Assembly (NCBI GenBank): GCA_965238215.1
Contig: OZ250180.1
Location: 2,790,001 to 2,854,000, forward strand
Length of the DNA: 64,000 nt
Direction: 5' to 3'
Source: JAPULR01 sp965238215
Lineage (GTDB): Bacteria > Chloroflexota > Dehalococcoidia > Lucifugimonadales > GCA-2712585
How positions within the stretch are numbered: position 1 is the first letter of the stretch; the number at the start of each line of letters is the position of its first letter. Made by a program: the position numbers and the translations under genes. The notes below the pieces were generated by a model, which worked only from the letters and a program-made list of their open reading frames with translations, searched no databases and was not told the origin of the DNA. This document shows positions 17,011 through 25,973 of this stretch, piece after piece.

Positions 17011-17388
17011 TAGCCCTTTCTACTCCCATCAGAATATCCACAATCCAAGTATCCCCGCTAATCTCAACAGGGCGCCGTTACAGCGCCTCGCCCCCTCTGT
17101 GTTCCCGCGGAGGGAGACCTTTGTATAACTATCAAATCGCATTCAAATGGCGGTGAAGAACGACTCTTGCCATAGCTAAATCATGGGATTCTGGATTCCG
17201 GCTTTTGCCGGAATGACGGTTATGCAAAAGTCTCCGGAGGCGGGAACCCACTCCACCATTCCATCCACCTGCAATTCTGAACACCAGCGAATAATCTCGC
17301 CACTCCCCACCCCCTCCGTTTTCCCGCGAATGCGGGAATCCATCCCCCTCTCCCGCAGGGGCGTCCCTTGTGGGCGCCCTCCCCCTTC
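17011..17388. repeat. Intergenic stretch with dispersed hairpin repeats
   Basis: No gene is seen. A palindromic block, ATTCCGGCTTTTGCCGGAAT, lies at about 17194-17213, and a CCCGCGAATGCGGGAATCC repeat at about 17328-17346. CTTGTGGGCGCC occurs near 17370. Confidence 0.65.
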
Positions 17389-18792
17389 TCATCCCTTGCC
17401 GCCGCTTATTTCCGGCCACGTTGAAAGCCCGCCCACGTCACCCTCCATTCCCGCCTCCCTGATCATCCCACTCTGCGCCTCACGTACGCGCGCAACTATT
17501 TCTTTCTCGTCCACGAGAACCGCGCGGCCTTCCCGCAGCACGACCTTCCCTCCCACCAGCACCGTGTCCGCCATATTGTTGAGTCCCGAATACACCAGGT
17601 TGTTGACCAGTCGCGCCCCCGGCAGCAGATGCAGCTGGTCCAGCCGGAACGTGGCCACGTCGGCCTCCTTGCCCGGCTCGAGAGAACCCACCCGGTCGGC
17701 CATGTCCAAAACGGCGGCGGCCTTAATCGTCGTCATCTCCAGGGCCTCCTCCGCCGTGCCCAAATATCTATCCTGAAACCGTACTCTCTGCATGTAAACG
17801 GCCATCTTCATCGCCTCCCATGGGTTCTGGCCGTTGTTGGTGGCGGAACCGTCCGTGCCCACGGCCACCATCGCCCCCAGCCGGGTCATCTCCCAGATAG
17901 GCGGGACCCGATTGCCGCCCCTCATTACCGTCAGCGGGCAGTGGGCCACATTGACCCTGTACTTCCCGAACAGCTCCACCTCCTCATCCAGCAGCCCGCT
18001 GCAGTGAATAGCCAGCATCTCCGGCCCCAAAACCCCCAGCTTCTCGGCGTACTGAACGCTGCCCATGCCCACCTTTGCCATAGCCTCCGCCAGCTCGTCG
18101 CTGGTCTGCGCCAGATGAATGTGCCACATCTTGCCCCTCTTCAACGCCCAGTCCTTCATCGCTCGCACCGTTTCCGGCTTGCACCGGATGATGGTCGTCG
18201 GCTCCGACGTTATCATTATCCGGTCCGAATCGAAGGCCGCCTCCAACCTGTCCAGGTCTTCCAGCACGTCCTCCGTCCGCTCGACGAAGTCGGCGGGAGT
18301 GAATTCATCTTCATCGCTGATTCCCCGGGAAACCACGGCCCGCATCCCCGACTGTTGGATTGCCTCGCAAATCCCGTCGGTGGAATCCTGGTGATAGTGA
18401 GTCCAGTGGTTCTCCTGCGTGGTCGTGACGCCGTACCGAAGCAGCTCCAGAAGGCTGGATGCGGCGGCGGCGTGCGCCCGCTCCCGGGTGAGACCCCGCG
18501 CCAGGTTTAGCAGGTTGTCCCTCGAAACACGCTTGTGGTCCAGCAGGCTCCGATAGACCGACTGGTCCAGATGGTCGTGGGCATTGACTATGCCGGGCAT
18601 CACCACCATTTCGGTAGCGTCCAACCGTTCCCGGCCTTCATGGGAACCCTGGTTCGAAGGCCCAATCGCAAATATCTTGCCCTTGTCGACGGCCACGAAG
18701 CCAGGATTGAATATCCGCCGTTGGTCGTCCATGGAAATCACCACGCCCCCGTCGATTACAAGGTCCACCTGCCCGCTCAACGCGTCAGCCAT
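17389..18792 (-). CDS. Trz/Atz-type amidohydrolase (deaminase-like)
   Basis: 467 residues. ATG 18792 is chosen for GGAG 7 bases upstream (a GTG and TTG lie just before it). Composite amidohydrolase of the SsnA/TrzA/MTA-SAH-deaminase group: H-x-H in VNAHDHLDQ (about 73), HIHLAQTSDE, AIHCSG, and the metal Asp in GTDGSATNN. The C-terminal beta sandwich reads GSLEPGKEADVATF. Members remove amino or chloro groups from purines, pterins or triazines. I cannot choose a substrate. The gene is divergent from the amidohydrolase at 18982. Confidence 0.85.
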   Translation of the reverse strand: MADALSGQVDLVIDGGVVISMDDQRRIFNPGFVAVDKGKIFAIGPSNQGSHEGRERLDATEMVVMPGIVNAHDHLDQSVYRSLLDHKRVSRDNLLNLARGLTRERAHAAAASSLLELLRYGVTTTQENHWTHYHQDSTDGICEAIQQSGMRAVVSRGISDEDEFTPADFVERTEDVLEDLDRLEAAFDSDRIMITSEPTTIIRCKPETVRAMKDWALKRGKMWHIHLAQTSDELAEAMAKVGMGSVQYAEKLGVLGPEMLAIHCSGLLDEEVELFGKYRVNVAHCPLTVMRGGNRVPPIWEMTRLGAMVAVGTDGSATNNGQNPWEAMKMAVYMQRVRFQDRYLGTAEEALEMTTIKAAAVLDMADRVGSLEPGKEADVATFRLDQLHLLPGARLVNNLVYSGLNNMADTVLVGGKVVLREGRAVLVDEKEIVARVREAQSGMIREAGMEGDVGGLSTWPEISGGKG

Positions 18793-18924
18793 CAACACAC
18801 TCCTGAATTTTCAGCGCAACGGAGTCCACTCGCGCGGCTACCCCCGCTCCCCGTACCGCGGCTGGAATAATGGAACCTTAACACCCCACCTTTGCGGCGG
18901 CAACTTTGCCCCAACCCCCTTATG

Positions 18925-18954
18925 TTTACCATCCCTGTTCAAGATTGGTATTAT
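18925..18954 (+). promoter_or_regulatory. Possible promoter for amidohydrolase paralogue 4
   Basis: TTTACC (18925-18930), 18-base spacer, TATTAT (18949-18954), then AGGAGG and ATG at 18982. Confidence 0.4.
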
Positions 18955-18981
18955 TGCCCAACCAAGCAGGAGGAAAGCCCT

Positions 18982-20133
18982 ATGCGAAACGGATTCAAGG
19001 TAATCGACGCGGACGCCCACATGCAGGAACCCCCGGACATCTGGGACAAGTATGTCGAAGCCGAATTCCATCACCGGCGTCCCATCGTCGAGGACGTGCA
19101 TAGCCGCGTCATTTTCCGTTACCAACCGGGGGAGCTCTTCCCCGAAGATTCCGAAGGTCTCCCCTCCTCCATTTGGAAGCGCCGCCCCAGCGAGCTGTAC
19201 CGGGGTTTGGCCCAGAAGTACGGCCAGGCCTACGATAACTGGTGGAGCGCCGAAAGCCGCCTCGTCGATATGGATCGCTACGGCTGGGACAAGATGATCT
19301 GCATACCCGGCCACGGCTCCGCCCCCCTGCGACAGACTGACAAAGACCCCGACCTGATGTGGGCATTGGCCAGGGCCTACCACAACTGGGCCCACGACTT
19401 CTGCAGCGCCGACCCCGGGCGCCTAAAGATGGTCGTCGAGCTCCCGCCCTACGACCTGGAGCGGGCCGTAGAGGAGACCCGGCGCGCCGTTACCCAGCTG
19501 GGCGCCATCACCGTCATGATGCCAAGACCCCAGGAAGGCCAGTTCTGGCACTATCCTGAGTACGATGCCTTCTGGAATCTCGTCACCGAATTAGACGTCC
19601 CCGTGGTCTTCCACGGCGCGGGCAGCGGCTCGCCCCACGCCGGCGCCCGCTATAGAGGCGAAACCGGCGCCCTATTCGCCTTGAATCACGCCATCGGCTT
19701 CCCCATGGAGAACATGATCTCCATGGGCCACCTTATCTACACCGGCATCCTGCAAAAGTACTCCACCCTCCGCGCCAGCTTCCTCGAGGGCAACGCCGGC
19801 TGGCTCCCCTTCTGGCTCGGACGCCTCGACGACCACTCCGTCGGACGTCAGTCCGTCTTCTGGGACGACAACAACCTGGAAATGACGCCAACCGAATTCT
19901 TCAAGCGCCAGATTTTCGTAGCCTGCGACGCCGACGAAGAAGCCCTCCCCGCCGTCATCAACATCATCGGCGATGGCAACCTCATCTGGAACACCGACTA
20001 CCCCCACACCGACGCCCCGGCCCCCAACGTGGCTCTCCCCGAGCTCCTTCACCAGCCCATCACCGACGAGAGCAAGCAAAGGATCCTCTGGGACAACCCC
20101 GTCCGCCTCTACGGCCCCCGCATCCTCACCTAA
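18982..20133 (+). CDS. TIM-barrel amidohydrolase, paralogue 4
   Basis: 383 residues; ATG 18982 with AGGAGG 6 bases upstream. N-terminal KVIDADAHMQEPPDIW, FHGAGSGSPH in the barrel, LEGNAGWLPFWLGRLDDHSVG, NTDYPHTDAPAP, and the family ending ILWDNPVRLYG. Very similar in layout to the genes at 11033 and 12257 although about 6 kb away and separated by minus-strand genes. A short inverted repeat ACTCG-TAG-CGAGT follows the stop at 20152-20164. Confidence 0.85.
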   Translation: MRNGFKVIDADAHMQEPPDIWDKYVEAEFHHRRPIVEDVHSRVIFRYQPGELFPEDSEGLPSSIWKRRPSELYRGLAQKYGQAYDNWWSAESRLVDMDRYGWDKMICIPGHGSAPLRQTDKDPDLMWALARAYHNWAHDFCSADPGRLKMVVELPPYDLERAVEETRRAVTQLGAITVMMPRPQEGQFWHYPEYDAFWNLVTELDVPVVFHGAGSGSPHAGARYRGETGALFALNHAIGFPMENMISMGHLIYTGILQKYSTLRASFLEGNAGWLPFWLGRLDDHSVGRQSVFWDDNNLEMTPTEFFKRQIFVACDADEEALPAVINIIGDGNLIWNTDYPHTDAPAPNVALPELLHQPITDESKQRILWDNPVRLYGPRILT

Positions 20134-20176
20134 CCCACCGCAATGCATTCTCACTCGTAGCGAGTTGACCCATTCA

Positions 20177-20205
20177 TTGACATCCACCAACACCGTAAGT
20201 AGACT
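20177..20205 (+). promoter_or_regulatory. Sigma-70-type promoter for the coiled-coil gene
   Basis: Perfect TTGACA (20177-20182), 17-base spacer, TAGACT (20200-20205). The transcript would begin near 20212, just before the coiled-coil protein. Confidence 0.6.
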
Positions 20206-20228
20206 CCGAACATCCGTTAGCAGTAGTT

Positions 20229-20549
20229 GTGAAGGATGCGACATTGGCCATGATTGAGAAACGGCTCACCTCCATCGAGTCCGCAATCGAGACACTTATT
20301 GAACTCAACACTCACTACGCTCGGTCCCTGGCCGACCAGCAGAGGCGGACCGAGGCTATGGAAAGGCGAGCCGAGGCTATGGAAAAGCGGGCCGAGGCCA
20401 TGGAAAAACGAGCAGAGGCTACGGAACAAAGCCTTGAGAGCGTAAAGCGGTTCGACCGCCAGACACGAAAATTGTGGATAATGATTGCCCGCAAGGTCGA
20501 CTGGCTGGATGAGGATGACATCGACCAGTGGGAGATTGAAGGCGCCTAG
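20229..20549 (+). CDS. Small coiled-coil protein with heptad DNA repeats
   Basis: Up to 106 residues from GTG 20229; TTG 20244 (GAAGGA upstream) or ATG 20250 are also possible starts. The central part is a run of AMEKRAE-type heptads encoded by about four 21-base tandem repeats (about 20350-20420), so repeat number may vary by slippage. The C-terminus FDRQTRKLWIMIARKVDWL is amphipathic. It looks like a soluble oligomerising protein of unknown function. Followed by the ADP-ribosylglycohydrolase gene after about 60 bases, probably the same transcript. Confidence 0.7.
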   Translation: MKDATLAMIEKRLTSIESAIETLIELNTHYARSLADQQRRTEAMERRAEAMEKRAEAMEKRAEATEQSLESVKRFDRQTRKLWIMIARKVDWLDEDDIDQWEIEGA

Positions 20550-20612
20550 AAAACAGAAGGCAACGGGGTTTCCCGCGGCGGTGGAAAAATCTTGAAATTA
20601 GGGAACAGAGTC

Positions 20613-21560
20613 ATGCGTCAGATAACCGCAAAAGACCGCTTTCGGGGTTGCCTCTTAGGACTCGCGGCAGGCGACGCTGTAGGTACAACCCTGGAATTTA
20701 GGCCCCCGGGTTCTTTCCATCCAATCGACGACATGATCGGAGGTGGGCCGTTCCATTTGGAGCCCGGCCAGTGGACCGATGACACGTCCATGGCCCTTTG
20801 TCTGGCCGCAAGTTTAATAGAAAAAGGGATCTTTGACCCCAAGGACCAGATGCAGCGCTACGTTCGCTGGTGGGAAGAAGGCTACATGTCATCCACAGGG
20901 ACATGCTTCGACATTGGGAATACTATCGCGGACGCTCTATGGCATTTCACAGATTCCGGCGTTCCCTACGCTGGCTCCACCGACCCTTTCACCGCCGGAA
21001 ATGGCTCGCTCATGCGGTTAGCCCCTGTCCCTATGTACTATGCTGGCGAAGCCTCTGAAGCCATCGCCAAAAGTGCGGATAGCTCCCGGACCACCCACGG
21101 CGCAAGGGAAGCCGTCGATGCCTGCCGCTACTTCGGCGGGCTTCTTGTTGGTGCTTTGAATGGCGTGGACAAAGAGGCGCTCCTTTCCGCATCGTTTTCA
21201 CCGGTGCAAGGTCTCTGGGAAAGAAGCCCCTTGACGGAGAAAGTCGCCGAAGTCGCAAATGGGTCCTTCAAGCATCGCGGACCACCTGAAATCAGGGGTA
21301 CCGGTTACGTTGTGGAATCGATGGAGGCGGCGCTTTGGGCGTTCCACAAGTCCCGGAACTTCCGAGAAGGTGCCCTTCTTGCCGCCAACCTGGGAGACGA
21401 CGCCGATACCACTGCCGCAATCTATGGACAGATCGCTGGGGCCCACTATGGAGCCGAGGGAATTCCATCTGAATGGCGCAAACTGCTTACACTGGCGACG
21501 GAAATTGCGTCAATGGCCGACGACCTCTACATCCGCTACCGGCAATCCCTGACCGATTAG
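20613..21560 (+). CDS. ADP-ribosylglycohydrolase (DraG/ARH family)
   Basis: 315 residues from ATG 20613. ARH proteins cleave ADP-ribose from modified proteins or related O- and N-linked substrates using two Mg ions. Diagnostic motifs are RFRGCLLGLAAGDAVG at the start, WTDDTSMA (first metal site), GNGSLMRLAP, and the second site GDDADTTAAIYGQIAGAHYG near the end. A TTG at 20592 would add 7 residues. Its partner ADP-ribosyltransferase is not visible here; the adjacent coiled-coil gene could be functionally linked. Confidence 0.88.
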   Translation: MRQITAKDRFRGCLLGLAAGDAVGTTLEFRPPGSFHPIDDMIGGGPFHLEPGQWTDDTSMALCLAASLIEKGIFDPKDQMQRYVRWWEEGYMSSTGTCFDIGNTIADALWHFTDSGVPYAGSTDPFTAGNGSLMRLAPVPMYYAGEASEAIAKSADSSRTTHGAREAVDACRYFGGLLVGALNGVDKEALLSASFSPVQGLWERSPLTEKVAEVANGSFKHRGPPEIRGTGYVVESMEAALWAFHKSRNFREGALLAANLGDDADTTAAIYGQIAGAHYGAEGIPSEWRKLLTLATEIASMADDLYIRYRQSLTD

Positions 21561-21581
21561 CTGAATAGCGTTCCCCAACCC

Positions 21582-22076
21582 TCATCCCCCCTCAATCCGC
21601 TCCGCCGCCGCCCGCGCCATCCCCGCCAACCCGCCCGAAAACTTCCCTTCTATCCGACGCAGCCCCTCCAACGCCCTTCCTTCCCGAAACTCCCCCAACT
21701 GCCGGATGACTACCTCCCCAACCCCGGGCCCTATCGGATACCATTCCTGCACGTCGCCAGCCAACAATTCTTCCAGCAGCCCTAGAAGATGCAGACGTAT
21801 CTCCTCGCTGTCCGGCGACTCCACCCACACCTCCCGGTCATTGCTCATCCCGTCACCGGCGTACCGCAGAATCGGCCCTATGGGTATCCTGTCCCTAGCA
21901 GGTCTCCGGTGCGGATGATTGGCGCAATAGGTATAGAAGGGGCTTTCAATGGCCCTGTCCCGAATGTCGCAGTAAGGCTCTATAGAATCGTCTGCGTCCC
22001 TTGACCAGTCCCTCTCCCCCTTGTTCCTACGATTGAACCAGCACGTGCCGCAGCAGTCAGACCCTCCGTTCGGCAT
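21582..22076 (-). CDS. Hypothetical protein with Cys-rich N-terminus
   Basis: 164 residues, family not recognised. The N-terminal 60 residues hold Cys8, Cys9, Cys12, Cys36 and Cys51 plus His54 (CCGTCWFNRR ... YCDIRD ... YCANHPHR), a spacing that suggests a zinc-binding module. The remainder is acidic and helical, with VWVESPDSEEIRLHLL and a repeat-like helical end (EGRALEGLRRIEGKF). It converges with the ADP-ribosylglycohydrolase gene, leaving 21 bases. Confidence 0.65.
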   Translation of the reverse strand: MPNGGSDCCGTCWFNRRNKGERDWSRDADDSIEPYCDIRDRAIESPFYTYCANHPHRRPARDRIPIGPILRYAGDGMSNDREVWVESPDSEEIRLHLLGLLEELLAGDVQEWYPIGPGVGEVVIRQLGEFREGRALEGLRRIEGKFSGGLAGMARAAAERIEGG

Positions 22077-22107
22077 CCATTCCCCTCCTCTTCAAATATC
22101 TAACCCA

Positions 22108-22170
22108 GCCCCCTAGTACCTCGACAGCGCGTTCTCTTCCTTCGTCATGAACTCCAGCAATGCCGGATCC
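22108..22170 (-). pseudogene. Duplicated 3'-end fragment of a TPP-enzyme gene
   Basis: Minus-strand translation reads GDPALLEFMTKEENALSRY then stop. This is the same as the last residues of the intact TPP enzyme ending at 22736 except for one residue (GRPALLEF...), and the 13 bases up to the stop context are identical. Only about 63 bases remain. The hicAB genes sit between this remnant and the intact gene. Confidence 0.8.
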
Positions 22171-22187
22171 CCCTCCCCAAACCTTGG

Positions 22188-22391
22188 CTACGCCACAATC
22201 AGTTCGTAGGACTGCGGCTCCGGAACGGGAAGGCCATCCTCCTCAAGCGCCTCGACGTAGAGTTGAATCGCCTCGCGTATTAGCGCGCACACCTCCTCCT
22301 TGGTCTCGGCTGCGGCTACGCACCCTGGCAAGTCCGGCACGTGGGCGCCATAGCTGGTTGGCCCTTTCTCTATCACTACAGCGTACTTCAC
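22188..22391 (-). CDS. hicB: HicB-family antitoxin
   Basis: 67 residues from GTG 22391, which has AAGGAG 6 bases upstream; longer frames would overlap hicA. The small partial-RNase-H fold of HicB is seen in KYAVVIEKG, YGAHVPDLPGCVAAAETKEEV and IREAIQLYVEALEEDG. No C-terminal DNA-binding domain is present, so it is the short HicB type. It neutralises the adjacent HicA mRNA interferase. hicA ends 2 bases upstream, consistent with a hicA-hicB operon on the minus strand. Confidence 0.88.
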   Translation of the reverse strand: MKYAVVIEKGPTSYGAHVPDLPGCVAAAETKEEVCALIREAIQLYVEALEEDGLPVPEPQSYELIVA

Positions 22392-22393
22392 GA

Positions 22394-22591
22394 TCAGCTC
22401 CTTCTCTTTAGCCCTGCTTGTCTCAGCATATTGTTCCACGTTCCTTGCGGCATATCCACCCCTGGATGCCCCGCGATAACGACTATCCCCCGCTTGGACG
22501 GGTGTTTATACACGCGGTGACTGCCCCGCGTCCGGGCCAGCCACCACCCATCCCGTTCCACTAGCCGCATGGCGTCCCTAACCTTCGGCAT
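22394..22591 (-). CDS. hicA: HicA-family mRNA interferase toxin
   Basis: 65 residues. Double-stranded-RNA-binding-like fold with the catalytic His in TRGSHRVYKHP (His25), preceded by the usual MRLVERDGWWLARTRGS. The C-terminus has IVVIAGHPGVDMPQGT. HicA cleaves mRNA when free of HicB. First gene of the pair. The locus lies exactly between the truncated and the intact 3' ends of a TPP-enzyme gene. Confidence 0.9.
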   Translation of the reverse strand: MPKVRDAMRLVERDGWWLARTRGSHRVYKHPSKRGIVVIAGHPGVDMPQGTWNNMLRQAGLKRRS

Positions 22592-22735
22592 TAGGCCCCA
22601 TTTCTACTAACGCTTGGCCCACTTTGCCTACTGCCGCCCCCTTTCCAACTCCCTCCCGTCATTCCCGTGGAGATGGGAATTCAGCCCCCCATACCACCTG
22701 TATGTCATCCTGGGTGCAGCGAAGAATCTCGCCCC

Positions 22736-24373
22736 CTAGTACCTCGACAGCGCATTCTCCTCCTTGGTCATGAACTCCAGCAGCGCGGGACGACCGCCCG
22801 CCATCGCCTCCTGCGCCCTGCCCAGCGCCGGTATGATCTCCGACGGGTCTGAAACCCGCTCGCCGTAGCCCCCCAGGGTCTGCGAAAGGTCGGCGTAGTT
22901 GCCGTACAGGTTGGTGAATCCGAACCGCTCCGTCGCCACCGGGTAGTTGACCGAATAGCCGCTCAGCACGTGATTGTTGAACACCACCAGCAGAATCGGA
23001 ATCTCCAGACGCGCCGCCGTCTCTATGTCCATTCCCGCCATCCCTATCGCCGCGTCCCCCAGGATGGTCACCACCGTCTTCTCCGGCGCCGCAAGCTTGG
23101 CCCCCATGCTCAACCCCACCGAATATCCCAGCTGGCTGGAATTCCCCCAGCCCAGATACCCCCGCGGCGTTATGGCCTCGTAGAAGGGAATAGTCTGGTC
23201 CCGCGGGTGTCCCGAGTCGTGGGTGACGATGGTCTGGGTCCTGTCTAGAGTGTGCATAAGGTCCCAGATAATCCGGTACGGATTGATCGGAACTTCGTCG
23301 GACGTCAGGCGCGGCATCCACTCCTCCAGCCACTCCCCCTTCACCCGCGCTATCTCGCCCGTCGGCTCCGCCTCTCCCCGCCGGCCATCCTGCCCAGCCT
23401 GCCGGCGGACCTCCTCGATGAGCTGCCCCAGCACCAACTTGGCGTCGCCGATGACGGCGTGATCGATGCGATGCTCCTTGTTGATGTCCCTCGCGTCCAC
23501 GGTGCACTGCACCATCGTCTTGCCCGGCGGAACGCCAATGGACGCCAGGTTAGTGGTGAAGCTGCACCCAACGCCGAAAACCAGGTCCGCCCGGTCTAGA
23601 AAGTGGCGCACCTGCTTGGTCAGCGTGTTTGCCCCGGTGCCCAGGGCCAGGGGGTGGTTCTCCGGGAAGGCGCTCTTGCCGATGTTGGTGGTCATTACCG
23701 GCGCGTTGGCCAGTTCCGCCAGTTCCACCAACTCCGACGAAGCTTCCGCCCACAAGACTCCCTGTCCGGCATATATGACAGGCCGCTTGGCGTTCAGAAG
23801 GGCTCGCACCGCCGCCCTAACGTCCGCCGGGTCCCCAGCGCTGCGAATATGCCCCACCGGTCGATAGTCGAAGGCCTCCTCGGAAATATCCTCCTCACCC
23901 ACGTCGGCGGGCACTTCCACCATCACAGGCCCCGGACGACCGGAACGAAGGAAGGTATAAGCGCGGCGCATCATCTCCGGCACCCGTTCCGCCTGATTCG
24001 CCTGCGCCCCCCACTTCAACACGCTGCTATAAGCCTCAACGGCTGGAAAGTTAGGAAATTGGGCCATCCTGTCCCGCGGCGGCCCGCCAGGGATGACAAG
24101 AATAGGCACTGACTCGGCGAATGCGTGAGCCACGCCTCCGTAGGCGTTTTCGATGCCCGGCCCCGATTGCGTGACCACTACGCCGGTGCGCCGGCCGTTG
24201 GACACCCGGGTAAAGCCGTCGGCCATGTTCACCGTGGTCCTCTCGGTGCGAGACATTATCGGCCTTATTCCCGCGATGGCCGCAGCTTCGATGAGAGGGT
24301 TAGCCGGGTAGCAGAAGAGATACTCCGTGCCTTCCATCTTGAGCACGTTGGCCAGAGCAGTATTCCCACGCAT
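22736..24373 (-). CDS. TPP-dependent enzyme, acetolactate-synthase-like
   Basis: 545 residues; ATG with AGGAGG 6 bases upstream. Three domains of the POX/ALS type: N-terminal Pyr domain (FCYPANPLIEAAA, SGPGIENAYGGVAHAFAESVPILV), central domain (RPVIYAGQGVLWAEA), and C-terminal PP domain with the TPP/Mg motif GDAAIGMAGMDIETAARL...VVFNN. The usual GDG is GDA. It probably carries out decarboxylation or carboligation of a 2-oxo acid. The expected Glu for TPP activation appears as the Glu of SRTERTTVNMADG. No small regulatory ALS subunit is nearby, so a biosynthetic IlvB role is doubtful. Confidence 0.85.
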   Translation of the reverse strand: MRGNTALANVLKMEGTEYLFCYPANPLIEAAAIAGIRPIMSRTERTTVNMADGFTRVSNGRRTGVVVTQSGPGIENAYGGVAHAFAESVPILVIPGGPPRDRMAQFPNFPAVEAYSSVLKWGAQANQAERVPEMMRRAYTFLRSGRPGPVMVEVPADVGEEDISEEAFDYRPVGHIRSAGDPADVRAAVRALLNAKRPVIYAGQGVLWAEASSELVELAELANAPVMTTNIGKSAFPENHPLALGTGANTLTKQVRHFLDRADLVFGVGCSFTTNLASIGVPPGKTMVQCTVDARDINKEHRIDHAVIGDAKLVLGQLIEEVRRQAGQDGRRGEAEPTGEIARVKGEWLEEWMPRLTSDEVPINPYRIIWDLMHTLDRTQTIVTHDSGHPRDQTIPFYEAITPRGYLGWGNSSQLGYSVGLSMGAKLAAPEKTVVTILGDAAIGMAGMDIETAARLEIPILLVVFNNHVLSGYSVNYPVATERFGFTNLYGNYADLSQTLGGYGERVSDPSEIIPALGRAQEAMAGGRPALLEFMTKEENALSRY

Positions 24374-24809
24374 AGTTCGCCTCCTAATCCGGTGTTAGTT
24401 TCGCCCTAGTCTAAGCTCACAACCAACTTTCGGCAAACGCCCACCCCCTCCCTTGTCCTCGCGAATGCGGGGACCCATCTTTCCCATCCCTCGCTCCCAC
24501 ATCCGTTTTTCCTGCGCCCGTTCCTGTTTTTCCCTCGGAGATCCTACCCGCACAAAAGCGGGAGTGGGAATCCACCCACATACCAATCCGAGTTCGACGA
24601 AACACCCCCAACCTGTCATCCTGAGCGAAGCGCAGCGGAGTTGAGGAATCTCGTCACCCTCACTGACCCCTCATCCCATCCATCGGTTATTCCCGCGCAG
24701 ATCCCGTCCCCTTAGGCGAGGCGCCAATCAGCTCGCCACCCGGTAGGGGCTGGTTTCAAACCAGCCCTTCCCCTCCCACGCAGCAAAAATAGCTTATCCC
24801 TTCCAAAAC
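24374..24809. repeat. Intergenic stretch with several dispersed repeats
   Basis: No gene is seen. It holds a CCTCGCGAATGCGGGGACCCATC-type repeat (about 24456-24479), a CATCCTGAGCGAAGCGCAGC-type repeat (about 24618-24650) and a GTAGGGGC-family palindrome GGGCTGGTTTCAAACCAGCC at 24747-24767. Confidence 0.7.
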
Positions 24810-25973
24810 TTACCGCCCCGCAAACTGGGGCATCACGTCCTCAGAAAACCATTCCAGCTGCTCCAGAATCACCGCTTGGGGCGTGCCTACGGGATGGCTC
24901 ACGCTCACCCTGTCCAAGCCCGGCAGCCGCTCCTCCAATCCCCTAAGCTGGTCTATCACCCGACTCGGCGGTCCGCAGAGGACGGCCCCTGACTCGATGG
25001 CCTGGGCCATCGTCGGCAGACCCGCCCTGGGAGCCAATTCCGGGTCCCCCATCTCCTCTATCTGCCTGTCCGTGAGGGCACGCACCAACCGCAGAGGGCC
25101 AAACATCTTGATATTTTCCTCGTAATACTTGGAGTAGCGCTCGATCCCCTCCTCCACCGTGTCCGACAGGAAGAAGTGGAACCCGATACTTAAATCTTCT
25201 CCCAGCGCCTTCCGATTGCCCGCCCTGGCGTGGGCCTGCTGCCACGCAACCAGCGTCTTGTCCATAACGCCCCCCTCCGCCACGCCACCGCCGATTAGTC
25301 CTTTGATCCCGTGCTTCACCATGAAGTCCAGCCCCCGGGGCGTAGCGCTCTGGACGGGCTGCCAGCAATCCAATGGCCGGTATATTGGCCGTGGCACCAG
25401 CGTCAACTCCTTCAGATCGTAGCCCCGATAAGGCACCTCCGGCGGTAGTTCGTAGTAGCTGCCGCGATGGGAGAAGGGCCGCTCCGTGAGGGCCTTGAAG
25501 ATGATATCCACCTGCTCTTCGAAGAGGTCCCGGTTAGCGCCCTGGTCCAACAGGGGAGCGCCGAAGGTCTCGACTTCACGGGTGTGGTACCCTCGCCCTA
25601 CGCCGAAAATCACTCGCCCCTTGGTGAAGATATCAGCAGCGGCGTAGTCCTCCGCCAAACGCAGCGGATGCCACATCGGAGTGATGTTGAACCCGCACCC
25701 AAAGTTTATCCGCTCCGTCTGGTGGGCCAGATGCACACTGAGCATCAGCACGTTGGGAATGCACTCGAACCCTTCCGGCTGGAAGTGGTGCTCCGCCAGC
25801 CAGAGTGTGTCGTACCCCGTCCGGTCCATCAACTGCGCGATGGCCAGGGACTTATCAAAAGCTGTCGCCAGGTATTCGTCGGAGTAGGAGCGATCATTAA
25901 CCGGAGTTCCTCTGTACCCCACGTTCTCCACATCCACGTGTCCGGCAAACAAGCTGTCAAATCGAGTGATCAT
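24810..25973 (-). CDS. Luciferase-like (LLM class) flavin-dependent oxidoreductase
   Basis: 387 residues. Bacterial-luciferase-like TIM-barrel monooxygenase using reduced FMN or F420. Visible are YDTLWLAEHHFQPEGFECIPNVLMLSVHLAHQT, split around the active-site His pair, INFGCGFNITPMWHPLRLAEDYAAADIFTKGRVIFGVGRGY and the late region SGAVLCGPPSRVIDQL. Such enzymes oxidise alkanes, aldehydes or sulfonates, and are expanded in SAR202-type genomes. It is divergent from the OsmC gene; the intergenic region of about 125 bases must hold both promoters. Confidence 0.85.
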   Translation of the reverse strand: MITRFDSLFAGHVDVENVGYRGTPVNDRSYSDEYLATAFDKSLAIAQLMDRTGYDTLWLAEHHFQPEGFECIPNVLMLSVHLAHQTERINFGCGFNITPMWHPLRLAEDYAAADIFTKGRVIFGVGRGYHTREVETFGAPLLDQGANRDLFEEQVDIIFKALTERPFSHRGSYYELPPEVPYRGYDLKELTLVPRPIYRPLDCWQPVQSATPRGLDFMVKHGIKGLIGGGVAEGGVMDKTLVAWQQAHARAGNRKALGEDLSIGFHFFLSDTVEEGIERYSKYYEENIKMFGPLRLVRALTDRQIEEMGDPELAPRAGLPTMAQAIESGAVLCGPPSRVIDQLRGLEERLPGLDRVSVSHPVGTPQAVILEQLEWFSEDVMPQFAGR

